NCBI GenBank assembly: GCA_902517815.1
Contig: CABYED010000004.1
Span: 1 to 64,000 of the forward strand
Reading direction: 5' to 3'
Source: an uncultured SAR116 cluster alpha proteobacterium
GTDB lineage: Bacteria; Pseudomonadota; Alphaproteobacteria; Puniceispirillales; Marisalimonadaceae
DNA: 64,000 nucleotides
The position numbers and the translations under genes were made by a program. A model generated the notes under the pieces. It searched no databases. It was not told the DNA's origin and saw only the letters and a program-made list of their open reading frames with translations. Numbering within the stretch: position 1 is the stretch's first letter; each line of letters begins with the position of its first letter. This document shows, one piece after another, positions 29,312 to 38,575 of the stretch.

Positions 29312-32300
29312 ATGAGCCACTATTTTTTTCATAATGGATTTGACCTTTTAAGTAATGACGGTAATTTTGGTTTTTACATAGAGCAAGGAAATGGAAGGAA
29401 TTCTAGTAATACTTCTCTTACAGAAGAATATATAATTGAAGTTCATTACCTTGGAGATGCTGTTACTTCATTACAACTTGACGTAACTCAGATTGATCAT
29501 GCAGGCTCACTAGATGATGTTTTTTATGTTTCTAAGGGTATGGTTGGTAAAAACGGAACTGAAGATACCGATGGTTTTAGATATGGTACAGATGGTGCGA
29601 TTGGTTATTCTCTTAATCCTGATATTAATCCACCAACAGGATCTACTGATACATCAGAAATAGTTCAAAATGGTGCTTCCACTTCAGAAAGATATTGGCA
29701 AGTTCAACAAGGTGGCTTAGATCCAATATACGGATTAATTGAAATTAATATACCTAACGAAGGCCCTACAGAAGCTAATGGAAACAGGGATCATGATTAT
29801 TTATACTTGGAGGCTGGTCTTTATTTTGACATTATCCAACAAGATAGTGGTTTAGTTGATGATCTACAAGATTTAATTGATGGCGATATTACGATTGCAC
29901 AGTTTGCCAGTGAATTAAATACAGCTACTAGTAGTATTGCGCCAAGTGCTCTTGGTCAAACAGCTGTTAGTAGCGGTGAAACTATTACAGATGCTTCTAA
30001 CGACATAGCACCAGTAACAAGGTCAGTTGATTTAGGTGGTGGGAACAGCATTGATATTCCTGATGGTATTCAGTTAAATGAAGTGCCTCACATGATACAT
30101 TTCGATAATGTAAATTACTATGGCTATGATGACTTTAGCACTCCAGTTAAATTAAATACTGGAAATCAGATAACTACTTCAAGTGAGACTGCGTTAATTG
30201 GTGAGTTTAGAATCGACGAAAATTCTGACGGTGTTTGGAGTTTTGATGCTGAAATGTCTGTTTGGTTGAATACTGAAGACCGAAGTGGACAATATCTGGA
30301 TGTGTTAATGCCTGATCCTCATTCAACAACTTATACTACTACGGATTCTAATAATACAACTCATACTACTACGGATTCTAATAATACAACTCATACTACT
30401 ACGGATTCTAATAATACAACTCATACTACTACGGATCCTAATAATACAACTCATACTACTACGAATCCTAATAATACAACTCATACTACTACGGATCCTA
30501 ATAATACAACTCATACTAATACGGATCCTAATAATACAACTTTTACTCCTCCTCCAAACCCTGGCGCAGCTGAGGATCCTAATTCAACAATTTCTACTAC
30601 TACTACGGATACTAATTCGACAACTACTTCGAGTAATATAAATTTAAATGAAGAATTTATTAATACTTCAGGGGACAGGGAAAACCAGGCCGGTTTTAAG
30701 GTAACATTTACTAGAGGCGCTGACGGTAATATAACATTAACTGAAACATTAGATCCAATTGACACTTTGGCTTATTATACATCAGTAACTTTTTCTTCAG
30801 ATCAGGACTTTGGTTCAACTACTGTTGGCTCTGGTACATATGAATTATTTTACAATAACCATGACAATCCCGATTTCTATTTAAGCGCTTTAAATAGTGA
30901 AGGAACCAATTCCCAGGGAACTGAAGTTTTTAGTGTTGTTACTCATAATAATTATTACTTTGAAAAAGGTAATTCTGATGGTTTTGAAGAATTTGAAGCT
31001 GCAATTAATGATGGTTCAATTGTACCAGGTGCTCCTAAAACAATGTTGTTTGATGATTTTTCAACTAATCCATTTGTCATTGACATTACTAGTGAATTCC
31101 ATTCGGCATATTATAATGATGGTGGTGTCAAATCAACAGAAAAGCTAGGTACAGGGACATACTTAGTAAATGTTAAAGCTAATAATGTCACAACTTTAAC
31201 TGAAATAGTTTCAGATACTGATTATGATGGTATAAGTGAGCTTGCAACTGAGTATACATTATGGGACGGTAATGGAAATGAAGAATATTTTCAATTAAAA
31301 TCAAATATTAACTCTAAACAAATTACCAGAACCTCAAGTGATGAATTTGCAACGTATGAGAGTGCAGATCAGGTAATAATGAAAATCGAAGAATTAGATC
31401 AATCATGGAATTCAGTTAATATAACCAGTGATACTACTACTTACACTGCCGAAGACGGTTCAACTGTTCCTTTTGGAAAATACAAAGTAAGTCATGATTT
31501 AGATACAGATATTATATCATTACAGGCTATTACTGAGCTTGCTGGCGGTGAATATGACATTGATGATCAAGTTGCACCTTATGCATTAAACTCATCTTCC
31601 TCAGCGCAATTCAAAGATGATGTAAATGATAGAACACTTCTTTCTGATCAATTTACTTTTAAACAATATTTTTATGATGTACTCAACAACGAAACTGTTG
31701 ATGGAGATGAAGCAATTACGTATGGGAGTGGCAGTATTGCTCTTCAAGGCGGAACAGCGTATGTTGATGCCGATTCCTTTGACAACACTGGAAATAACTT
31801 CATCAACACAGCTGTAGTAACAGATGCCACTTCGGTTAATGCTGGAGCTGGAAATGATATTATAGCTGGCGGTGATGGAGGATTGTCTGTTTCCGGTGGA
31901 TCAGGTTTTGATATGTATCTTACTACACCTGCGTCTATTAAAATTACAAAAGATCAAAGTGGTAACGTGACAGCTGAGGATGGTGTAATAATCGACCTGG
32001 ATGCTGGTTTTACTTATTATCTTGAAGCAGGCACTGAAGAAAAAGTCGATGGCATTGAATACTTTATGGGCACCCTTGGGGATGACCAATTCTATGGTAC
32101 TGCTTTATATAGTGTTAATAGCGGTTATATAGAGGAATCTCATCAAAATTACATACAAGTATTTAATCCGACTAAAGGTAAAGACCATATCTTTGGTGCT
32201 GAGACAGTTCCTGATCGCAGTGGAAATGAAATTGACGTATTAACAGCCATTGATTACGATGGCATGACAGGCGGGCAGGGTGTCATTTTTATCTTAGATG

Positions 32301-34825
32301 GTAGTGATGCCGCAACATATGCAGCCGAAGCCGGAAATGAAATTTCTTATGAAAAAATTTCTACTTTTGCTGGTGATTACTGGGATGCAACATCTTGGGC
32401 TGGTGATGGCTGGCTACCTTCAAATGAGGATATAGTAAATGAGAATGGAAATTTTTCAACTATATCTAAATATCAATCTAATAACCAGGACGCTACTCTA
32501 ATATTAGATTCATTTGGAGATACAGATTTAGCTTTTAATGTAGATCATTATATAGGTTCAGGTGACGCAGATATCTTCTTTGGTGCTGCTGGAAATGACA
32601 GTTTTGATGCTTCTAATGGAACAGGCAACTACATGTCCGGTGGTGACGGGCTAGATCGACTTATAGTTTCTGACCAAAATCAACTTGAGCCAGATGAAAA
32701 TAATAGTCCTAAAGATGCTGAAGAGGATTTAAATCTAGATAGTATTACAATTAATAGAAATGAAAGCTATCAGTTCTCAAATCATAAAGATGTTGATTTT
32801 GATGTAAGCGCAAGTGAGTTAGTAAGTGATAATAGCAATTTAGATACTAATGGTACTTTATATAGAATAGATTTTGCTAATGTCGCTAACATAAGTGAAT
32901 TTCTAAAGGTTAATTCTGCGTCTAATATTTACAGTATATCAAATGAGTATGCTTTATTCATAAGAACAAGTTTGGACTTAAGTGATAGTGAAAATCTGCC
33001 TTCAAGCGGTTTTACTTTTGATAGCGTTAATCAAAAAATTGATATCACTTCAACTGATATATCTGTGCTTGATGATTTGTCAGGGCAATTGGTTCTTGCT
33101 GAAGAGACTGTAGTTGTTGAAGGATATATTGTTCAGGGTTTCGAAAATGGTGGCGATGCATATAGCACCGTCATTGTAGACGTGGAGCAGGTAAGCTTAT
33201 TATCAGATGATATAAGTTATTTTGGTACTGGAGGTGATATTTCTGGTTCGCAAGAAGACATATATCAATTAATAACTGGTGGCCAAGGTGACCTTGGCGA
33301 AATGCTATATGTTACAACAGGTGAAAAACTAGTTACAACTACTGGTGTTGGTGAATATACTGCTGGTTCAAACTTCTTAAATGGTGATATTTTCTATAGT
33401 GGTCATCATACAGATTTTGATAGAAATAATGGTAATCCAAGTAGTTGGGCTAACAGTGTTGCGAGTGCCTTTATTGCAGAAGGACAACCTACAGCAAAAA
33501 TTTGGAATAATGAAATAGCTCAATTCTTTGTATGGTATGATGCAGATACAACTGACAATATTGATGGATATGAAATTGCAGTTAGATACCAAAACGGTAA
33601 TATTAATGCTTGGGGAATAGATAACAGACAGTTTGATACATTCCAAAATGTTACTGTTGATCAGAGTATTGCTGATGCTATTAACCTGCAATTTGGTGAT
33701 GGTGTGTCCGTAGAGTTAGGCGAATATAGAATACTTTATGAGGCCGCTTACACTGATATTGAAACACTCATTAGTTCTAATGCAGATGTTACTCAATGGG
33801 ATTTTGGTTTTCAGCCAAATTCATCGAGATCAACTTTTTACATCCAGGTTGGTGGTGCCGCAACTGGAGAAAATGGAAGTTCAGGTATTCTTGATACACA
33901 AGTAACTAACGTTAAAGTTGAAAGGGTTGGAGATACTTGGGTTGTAGATCCGCAAGCAGAGATACTCGTTAATCTTCCAGTATTAGCTGGGGCTGACGAA
34001 AATGATAATCTTATGATAAGTGGTGACGCTGCCGAAACTATTGAAGGTGGTAGAGGTAGTGATGTTATGATGGGTAGAGGTGGATCTGATAATTATAAGA
34101 TTAGCCAAGGTGATACTCTTAGTGCAGGTGGAACGGAAGTTAATGGTTCATTCGGTCTTCCAGGTGATGTGATCAACGAAATAGGTGGAAGCTCAGGTGA
34201 TAAATCTGATTCGATTACGCTATCCTCAGCTACGAGTATAGATCAACTTACTTTTTCTAGAACTGAAATTGCCAATGAATATTGGGGAAATACTCTACAA
34301 ATTGATGTCGATTATAATCAGGATGGAAATGTTGACGATACCATTTATGTATTTGATCAATTCAACCAAAATCTTGCTTCTAGACAAGTTGAACAATTAT
34401 TTTTAGATGATGGTTGGGATACTGACGAAATTTGGAATTTGATTGTTGGTGATGAACTTGCTGGAGGAACTAGAGGTCAAGACATACTTATGGCCGGTTA
34501 TGGCACTTCGAATTTAAGAGGTGGAAACGGCAAAGATATAATGATTGGTGACGACGATGGCGATGTGACAACCTTTGAACTTGGCAGAAAGACTGGCGAA
34601 TGGGATCAAATTGCAGATGTAATCTTGAATTTCGGAGCGGAAGACCAGATAGATCTTACACATTTAGGCATCACAGATTCTTCGCAGCTTACAACAGATG
34701 GAAATAAATTAAATGCAGATATTGATGGGACTTCGGTTACACTTGCATCTGTTAATTTTTCTGATGAGAAGACATTAGATCAGTTGTTGACAGAAACGGG
34801 CGCGATAATATACGCTTCTGCTTAA
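29312..34825 (+). CDS. RTX-like giant secreted protein (1837 aa), probable T1SS substrate
   Basis: Weak RTX repeats (GNDIIAGGDGG, EGGRGSDVMMGRGGSD, GGNGKDIMIGDDDGD) and T1SS-type tail ending ETGAIIYASA; TAGGAG SD upstream. Confidence 0.8.
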   Translation: MSHYFFHNGFDLLSNDGNFGFYIEQGNGRNSSNTSLTEEYIIEVHYLGDAVTSLQLDVTQIDHAGSLDDVFYVSKGMVGKNGTEDTDGFRYGTDGAIGYSLNPDINPPTGSTDTSEIVQNGASTSERYWQVQQGGLDPIYGLIEINIPNEGPTEANGNRDHDYLYLEAGLYFDIIQQDSGLVDDLQDLIDGDITIAQFASELNTATSSIAPSALGQTAVSSGETITDASNDIAPVTRSVDLGGGNSIDIPDGIQLNEVPHMIHFDNVNYYGYDDFSTPVKLNTGNQITTSSETALIGEFRIDENSDGVWSFDAEMSVWLNTEDRSGQYLDVLMPDPHSTTYTTTDSNNTTHTTTDSNNTTHTTTDSNNTTHTTTDPNNTTHTTTNPNNTTHTTTDPNNTTHTNTDPNNTTFTPPPNPGAAEDPNSTISTTTTDTNSTTTSSNINLNEEFINTSGDRENQAGFKVTFTRGADGNITLTETLDPIDTLAYYTSVTFSSDQDFGSTTVGSGTYELFYNNHDNPDFYLSALNSEGTNSQGTEVFSVVTHNNYYFEKGNSDGFEEFEAAINDGSIVPGAPKTMLFDDFSTNPFVIDITSEFHSAYYNDGGVKSTEKLGTGTYLVNVKANNVTTLTEIVSDTDYDGISELATEYTLWDGNGNEEYFQLKSNINSKQITRTSSDEFATYESADQVIMKIEELDQSWNSVNITSDTTTYTAEDGSTVPFGKYKVSHDLDTDIISLQAITELAGGEYDIDDQVAPYALNSSSSAQFKDDVNDRTLLSDQFTFKQYFYDVLNNETVDGDEAITYGSGSIALQGGTAYVDADSFDNTGNNFINTAVVTDATSVNAGAGNDIIAGGDGGLSVSGGSGFDMYLTTPASIKITKDQSGNVTAEDGVIIDLDAGFTYYLEAGTEEKVDGIEYFMGTLGDDQFYGTALYSVNSGYIEESHQNYIQVFNPTKGKDHIFGAETVPDRSGNEIDVLTAIDYDGMTGGQGVIFILDGSDAATYAAEAGNEISYEKISTFAGDYWDATSWAGDGWLPSNEDIVNENGNFSTISKYQSNNQDATLILDSFGDTDLAFNVDHYIGSGDADIFFGAAGNDSFDASNGTGNYMSGGDGLDRLIVSDQNQLEPDENNSPKDAEEDLNLDSITINRNESYQFSNHKDVDFDVSASELVSDNSNLDTNGTLYRIDFANVANISEFLKVNSASNIYSISNEYALFIRTSLDLSDSENLPSSGFTFDSVNQKIDITSTDISVLDDLSGQLVLAEETVVVEGYIVQGFENGGDAYSTVIVDVEQVSLLSDDISYFGTGGDISGSQEDIYQLITGGQGDLGEMLYVTTGEKLVTTTGVGEYTAGSNFLNGDIFYSGHHTDFDRNNGNPSSWANSVASAFIAEGQPTAKIWNNEIAQFFVWYDADTTDNIDGYEIAVRYQNGNINAWGIDNRQFDTFQNVTVDQSIADAINLQFGDGVSVELGEYRILYEAAYTDIETLISSNADVTQWDFGFQPNSSRSTFYIQVGGAATGENGSSGILDTQVTNVKVERVGDTWVVDPQAEILVNLPVLAGADENDNLMISGDAAETIEGGRGSDVMMGRGGSDNYKISQGDTLSAGGTEVNGSFGLPGDVINEIGGSSGDKSDSITLSSATSIDQLTFSRTEIANEYWGNTLQIDVDYNQDGNVDDTIYVFDQFNQNLASRQVEQLFLDDGWDTDEIWNLIVGDELAGGTRGQDILMAGYGTSNLRGGNGKDIMIGDDDGDVTTFELGRKTGEWDQIADVILNFGAEDQIDLTHLGITDSSQLTTDGNKLNADIDGTSVTLASVNFSDEKTLDQLLTETGAIIYASA
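30332..30541 (+). repeat. Seven 30-bp tandem repeats encoding (Y/H)TTTDSNNTT decapeptides
   Basis: TATACTACTACGGATTCTAATAATACAACT x7 with few substitutions, in frame. Confidence 0.93.
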
Positions 34826-34851
34826 CGTTAAATTTATAAGATTTTAAGGGC

Positions 34852-35121
34852 ATGATTATGGTTAATGATATTTATTGTGATGGTATAGGAAATGTAAGGC
34901 TTGCTGGTACTAATGTCAGGGTTGATCTTTTAGTAGTAGGTGATCAACCTGATAAAGATGGCAAGCCGACCATGCAGAAAAAAGCTGAGTTAATTATGCC
35001 ACTTTCTGGGCTTATAAGAGCAAATACACAAATACAAAATGTGTTAGACCAGTTGACAGAAAAAGGTGTTTTGAAGAAAAACGAAAAAACAGAAGAAGCT
35101 AATAAAAAAGTTACTAATTAG
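34852..35121 (+). CDS. Small uncharacterised protein (89 aa)
   Basis: Short intergenic spacing after RTX gene; VRLAGTNVRVDLLVV...AELIMPLSGLIRANTQIQNVLDQL. No signal peptide. Distantly DUF3467-like by eye only. Confidence 0.65.
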   Translation: MIMVNDIYCDGIGNVRLAGTNVRVDLLVVGDQPDKDGKPTMQKKAELIMPLSGLIRANTQIQNVLDQLTEKGVLKKNEKTEEANKKVTN

Positions 35122-35161
35122 TTATTTGCAAATATCCTCTAAGGTGAGCTAATGTAAAGTT

Positions 35162-38100
35162 GTGAATGCTCATATAACATACATAATAATTTTAATAGTT
35201 ATTTTATTTAGCAAATTAAGTCATGCTGAGGAATTAATTTCGCTCATAAAAATCACTGGAAATGTTGAAATTTCCAGTGATATGAAAAACTGGGTAACAG
35301 TAAAAAAACCTCAAAAAATCAAAAATAAAACTTGGTTAAAAACAGGTAAATCTGCTTCTGTTGTGTTAGTTCTGCCTGATAGAACACAAACAAAGATTAC
35401 TCGAAATTCAAAACTTTTTTTAGAAAAAAAACCTAAACAAAAACAAACCATTAATTTAAAATTAGGTAAAATTTGGTCAAAAACAAATAAGATACCAGTT
35501 AAAATATCTCTTAAATCACCAAACGCAGTCGCGTCAATTAGGGGTACAGAGTGGGTGTCAGAAGTTAAAGCTGACGGCTCTAGTACTATAGCCTTGTTAG
35601 AGGGCAAAATTTCACTGGTCTCGAATAATAATAATAAAGAGGTTAATATTAATTCTGGTTCAGTCGCAAGTATTAATAAGCAAGGATTAGTATCTCAAAC
35701 AAAAATAATTAATACAGGTCAATATTTACAATTTCTCTACAATTATGAAATAGAGCCATATGCTTATTTAACTGAAAATCAATTTAATAAATTTTTAAAT
35801 CAAAGTAACAGCTCAGATTTATTACAAAATAATCTAGGTAGAGGTGAATTTTTTGTATCAAAACAGGACTTATCAGCTCAAGTTTTAAAAATAATTGAAT
35901 ATATAAATACAAATCAAATAAGTGAATTAATTAGTTATATACAAAAAATGCCAATTACAGAAAACTGGAAAAGTTGGCAAAGATTTATTAAAGCAGAAAC
36001 CTTGATACTCAATGGAAATGTAGAAGAGTTTAAAAAATATTCAAAAAGGTTACCTGATGATAGTAGAAAAATTTATATATGGGCAAAATTCAACATATCT
36101 CAAGGTGAATTAAAAAAAGCTGAGGATTTACTTTTAAGTATTAGTCCTGAAAAAAGGATGTCTTTTCATAATTATCAACTTGGTAAAATTTATAAGGTGA
36201 TAGGAAAAAATAAACAAGCGTTTAAACATTTTGACATCGCTCATAATCAAGCAAAACTTTGGATTAATCCTTTAATTGAGATGGCATCATTGGCTATGTT
36301 AGACTCAAATTTTGATTATGCTAATACACTTTTGGAAAAGGCAAAAAAATTACCTAATAAGTCACTTGAATATAAATCAATTGCGATGCAATTTTATACC
36401 TTAAGAAATCAAATTGAAAAGTCTGAGCAAATATTAACAACTATACAACAAGATAAATTAAATTTTTCAACTATAACTGATGCTGGTGTAATTGAACTCA
36501 AGAAAGGCAATCCTTCAAAAGCAATCAAAAAAATAGTGGATGCAACTGCAATTGAGAGAAATTATTCTAGAGCTTATTCTTTTTTAGCTGTTGCACATTT
36601 TCATAAAGGAGAAACAAAAGAAGCGATAAGACAATTAGAACGATCAATAGAGTTTGACCCTCTTGATCCCATGCCTCATATAATTGCGAGTGCCATATAT
36701 TCTTCAGAATTAAGGTTCAATGAATCCATAGCAGAAGCTAACCTGGCTAAAAAGAAATCTAAAAATACAAAAAATTTAAGAATCCTCGAGACAGATCAAC
36801 AAGGAACAATAAATGTTGGCTCTCGGTTTCATGATATTGGATTGCCAAAATTAGCAGAAAATGCAGGAAAAAAAATTAGAGATGTTATGTGGTCTGGAAG
36901 TTATTTTTATGATGCAAAATTGAGCGAAAGTAAATACATAAAAAATTCTAAATACTTAATGGGTTACATGCTTGATAGCCAAGTTTTTGGAGCAAGAAGA
37001 GATAAACCTGACATCATCTCAAGACCTGGAGATTATGGTTATACTGAATTTAAAGCTGACGGTATAAATGAAACTAAAAATTATTCAATTAAAAGAGGCT
37101 TTAACGGAAGATCAATTTCAGGTGATATTGAAAGCAGTTACCTAGTCGATTTTGGTGTCTTCGGTGCCGAAAGAGACGCTTATCATGCCTCAGACGATAT
37201 AGACAGGTCATATGCTGGGCTAGGTTTTTTTGGCTTAGGTATAAGAAAGAATTATGACAATAATCTTTTTCTGACTGGAAATATAGTACCTTTTCATACT
37301 GGAGGAACTTATCCTGTTGATGATCTTTCATCAAGATTTGACTTAGGCTTCTCTAAAAGGACTGACAAAGCAACTAACATGTTACGTTTAGGTATTGAAA
37401 AGGCAAATTCTACCGTTGAAACAAAAGTCTCAGAAGGGTGTGAAGGTAAAGACAAACAGAACACACACAAAATAGAACTAGGTATTAGTGAAATTGGAAA
37501 GTTTCCAAAAGGTGGTAATTATTTAATTTCTTTTGAAAATGGAATTAAAAGAGGTGATATGGATTACACAGTTACACATCCAACATCTGGGAATTGTACT
37601 GATTTGCCTGCCCAAGGTAATTACACAAACAGACAAGATAATGTGCAGAGTGTTGAAAGTGATCATGTAATTACAGGAATTATAAATAAGCAATTTCAAA
37701 GATTTGAAGGAACAATAAAGGTTAGAGTTGGAAACTATCAACACGATTTTGATCAGAAATTAGTTTTAGACGGTACAGAAGAGCCAGAATTTTTATCAAA
37801 TGCAAATTATTATAGATTTAGGCCTTCAATTGGAATTGAGGCTGAAATATTTGGTGGAAATTTATACCTTGCTAATATTTCAGATATGAAAATGGTAAGT
37901 AGTACTTCATTTACTGCCACAGATGTCGCCTCAATTTATCCAAAATATGAATTCATGAACTCAGGAGGTAAAATTGAACAAAATAGCATTAAATATAATA
38001 ATAATTTTTCTAAAAATTTAACTTTAAATTTAGAATTTGATAAATTTGAAATCTTTAATAATCCAATTAAACAGATAATTCGAGAGCAGTGGAATTCTGA

Positions 38101-38575
38101 ATTATTAGAAAACTTCACACTAAAAAAATATGATAATCCAAATTTGAAAGAGGTAGTTGAAGCCCATGATGATTTTGTTGCAGCAAAATTTGATATTTTA
38201 GAAATTTCAGTTGAAAGAGATTTTTGGGATGGTTTCTCGATGATATTAGGCTATGGATCTATAGATGCATATGAATTAGATCATCCTTATTATAAGGAGA
38301 GTGCTTCTCTTGGAAGGGTCAAATTGATCCCTGAAACATTTTATTATGCTGGTATCACTTTCCCTTACCTTGGTGGTGTAGTAAGTGGTAAAATAAGTAA
38401 ACAAGAAAACTTGATTTCTGCAACTAGAAATTCTGATTACAATACATCAAATTATACTTTAAATTTTACTAAAAAATTTCCTGAAACAAGCAACTTGTTA
38501 TCCATAAATTTAGAGGGTGGTATAGAGGGATCATCAGATCATAAAGTTGGTCTTACATATAGGAAAACATATTAA
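35162..38575 (+). CDS. FecR-domain/TPR protein with probable C-terminal outer-membrane beta-barrel (1137 aa)
   Basis: Signal peptide; FecR pattern SPNAVASIRGTEWVSEVKADGSSTIALLEGKISL; TPR-like middle; C-terminal amphipathic strands ending VGLTYRKTY. GTG start. Confidence 0.75.
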   Translation: MNAHITYIIILIVILFSKLSHAEELISLIKITGNVEISSDMKNWVTVKKPQKIKNKTWLKTGKSASVVLVLPDRTQTKITRNSKLFLEKKPKQKQTINLKLGKIWSKTNKIPVKISLKSPNAVASIRGTEWVSEVKADGSSTIALLEGKISLVSNNNNKEVNINSGSVASINKQGLVSQTKIINTGQYLQFLYNYEIEPYAYLTENQFNKFLNQSNSSDLLQNNLGRGEFFVSKQDLSAQVLKIIEYINTNQISELISYIQKMPITENWKSWQRFIKAETLILNGNVEEFKKYSKRLPDDSRKIYIWAKFNISQGELKKAEDLLLSISPEKRMSFHNYQLGKIYKVIGKNKQAFKHFDIAHNQAKLWINPLIEMASLAMLDSNFDYANTLLEKAKKLPNKSLEYKSIAMQFYTLRNQIEKSEQILTTIQQDKLNFSTITDAGVIELKKGNPSKAIKKIVDATAIERNYSRAYSFLAVAHFHKGETKEAIRQLERSIEFDPLDPMPHIIASAIYSSELRFNESIAEANLAKKKSKNTKNLRILETDQQGTINVGSRFHDIGLPKLAENAGKKIRDVMWSGSYFYDAKLSESKYIKNSKYLMGYMLDSQVFGARRDKPDIISRPGDYGYTEFKADGINETKNYSIKRGFNGRSISGDIESSYLVDFGVFGAERDAYHASDDIDRSYAGLGFFGLGIRKNYDNNLFLTGNIVPFHTGGTYPVDDLSSRFDLGFSKRTDKATNMLRLGIEKANSTVETKVSEGCEGKDKQNTHKIELGISEIGKFPKGGNYLISFENGIKRGDMDYTVTHPTSGNCTDLPAQGNYTNRQDNVQSVESDHVITGIINKQFQRFEGTIKVRVGNYQHDFDQKLVLDGTEEPEFLSNANYYRFRPSIGIEAEIFGGNLYLANISDMKMVSSTSFTATDVASIYPKYEFMNSGGKIEQNSIKYNNNFSKNLTLNLEFDKFEIFNNPIKQIIREQWNSELLENFTLKKYDNPNLKEVVEAHDDFVAAKFDILEISVERDFWDGFSMILGYGSIDAYELDHPYYKESASLGRVKLIPETFYYAGITFPYLGGVVSGKISKQENLISATRNSDYNTSNYTLNFTKKFPETSNLLSINLEGGIEGSSDHKVGLTYRKTY

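Noticed and set aside
30323-30514. Antisense ORF with perfect MSCIIRIRSS decapeptide repeats
   Set aside because: Simply the reverse-strand reading of the 30-bp coding repeat in gene 29312; no SD or independent coding signal.
30332-30541. Possible CRISPR-like array (30-bp repeats)
   Set aside because: Units are directly contiguous with no unique spacers, in frame within an ORF, and no cas genes are present.
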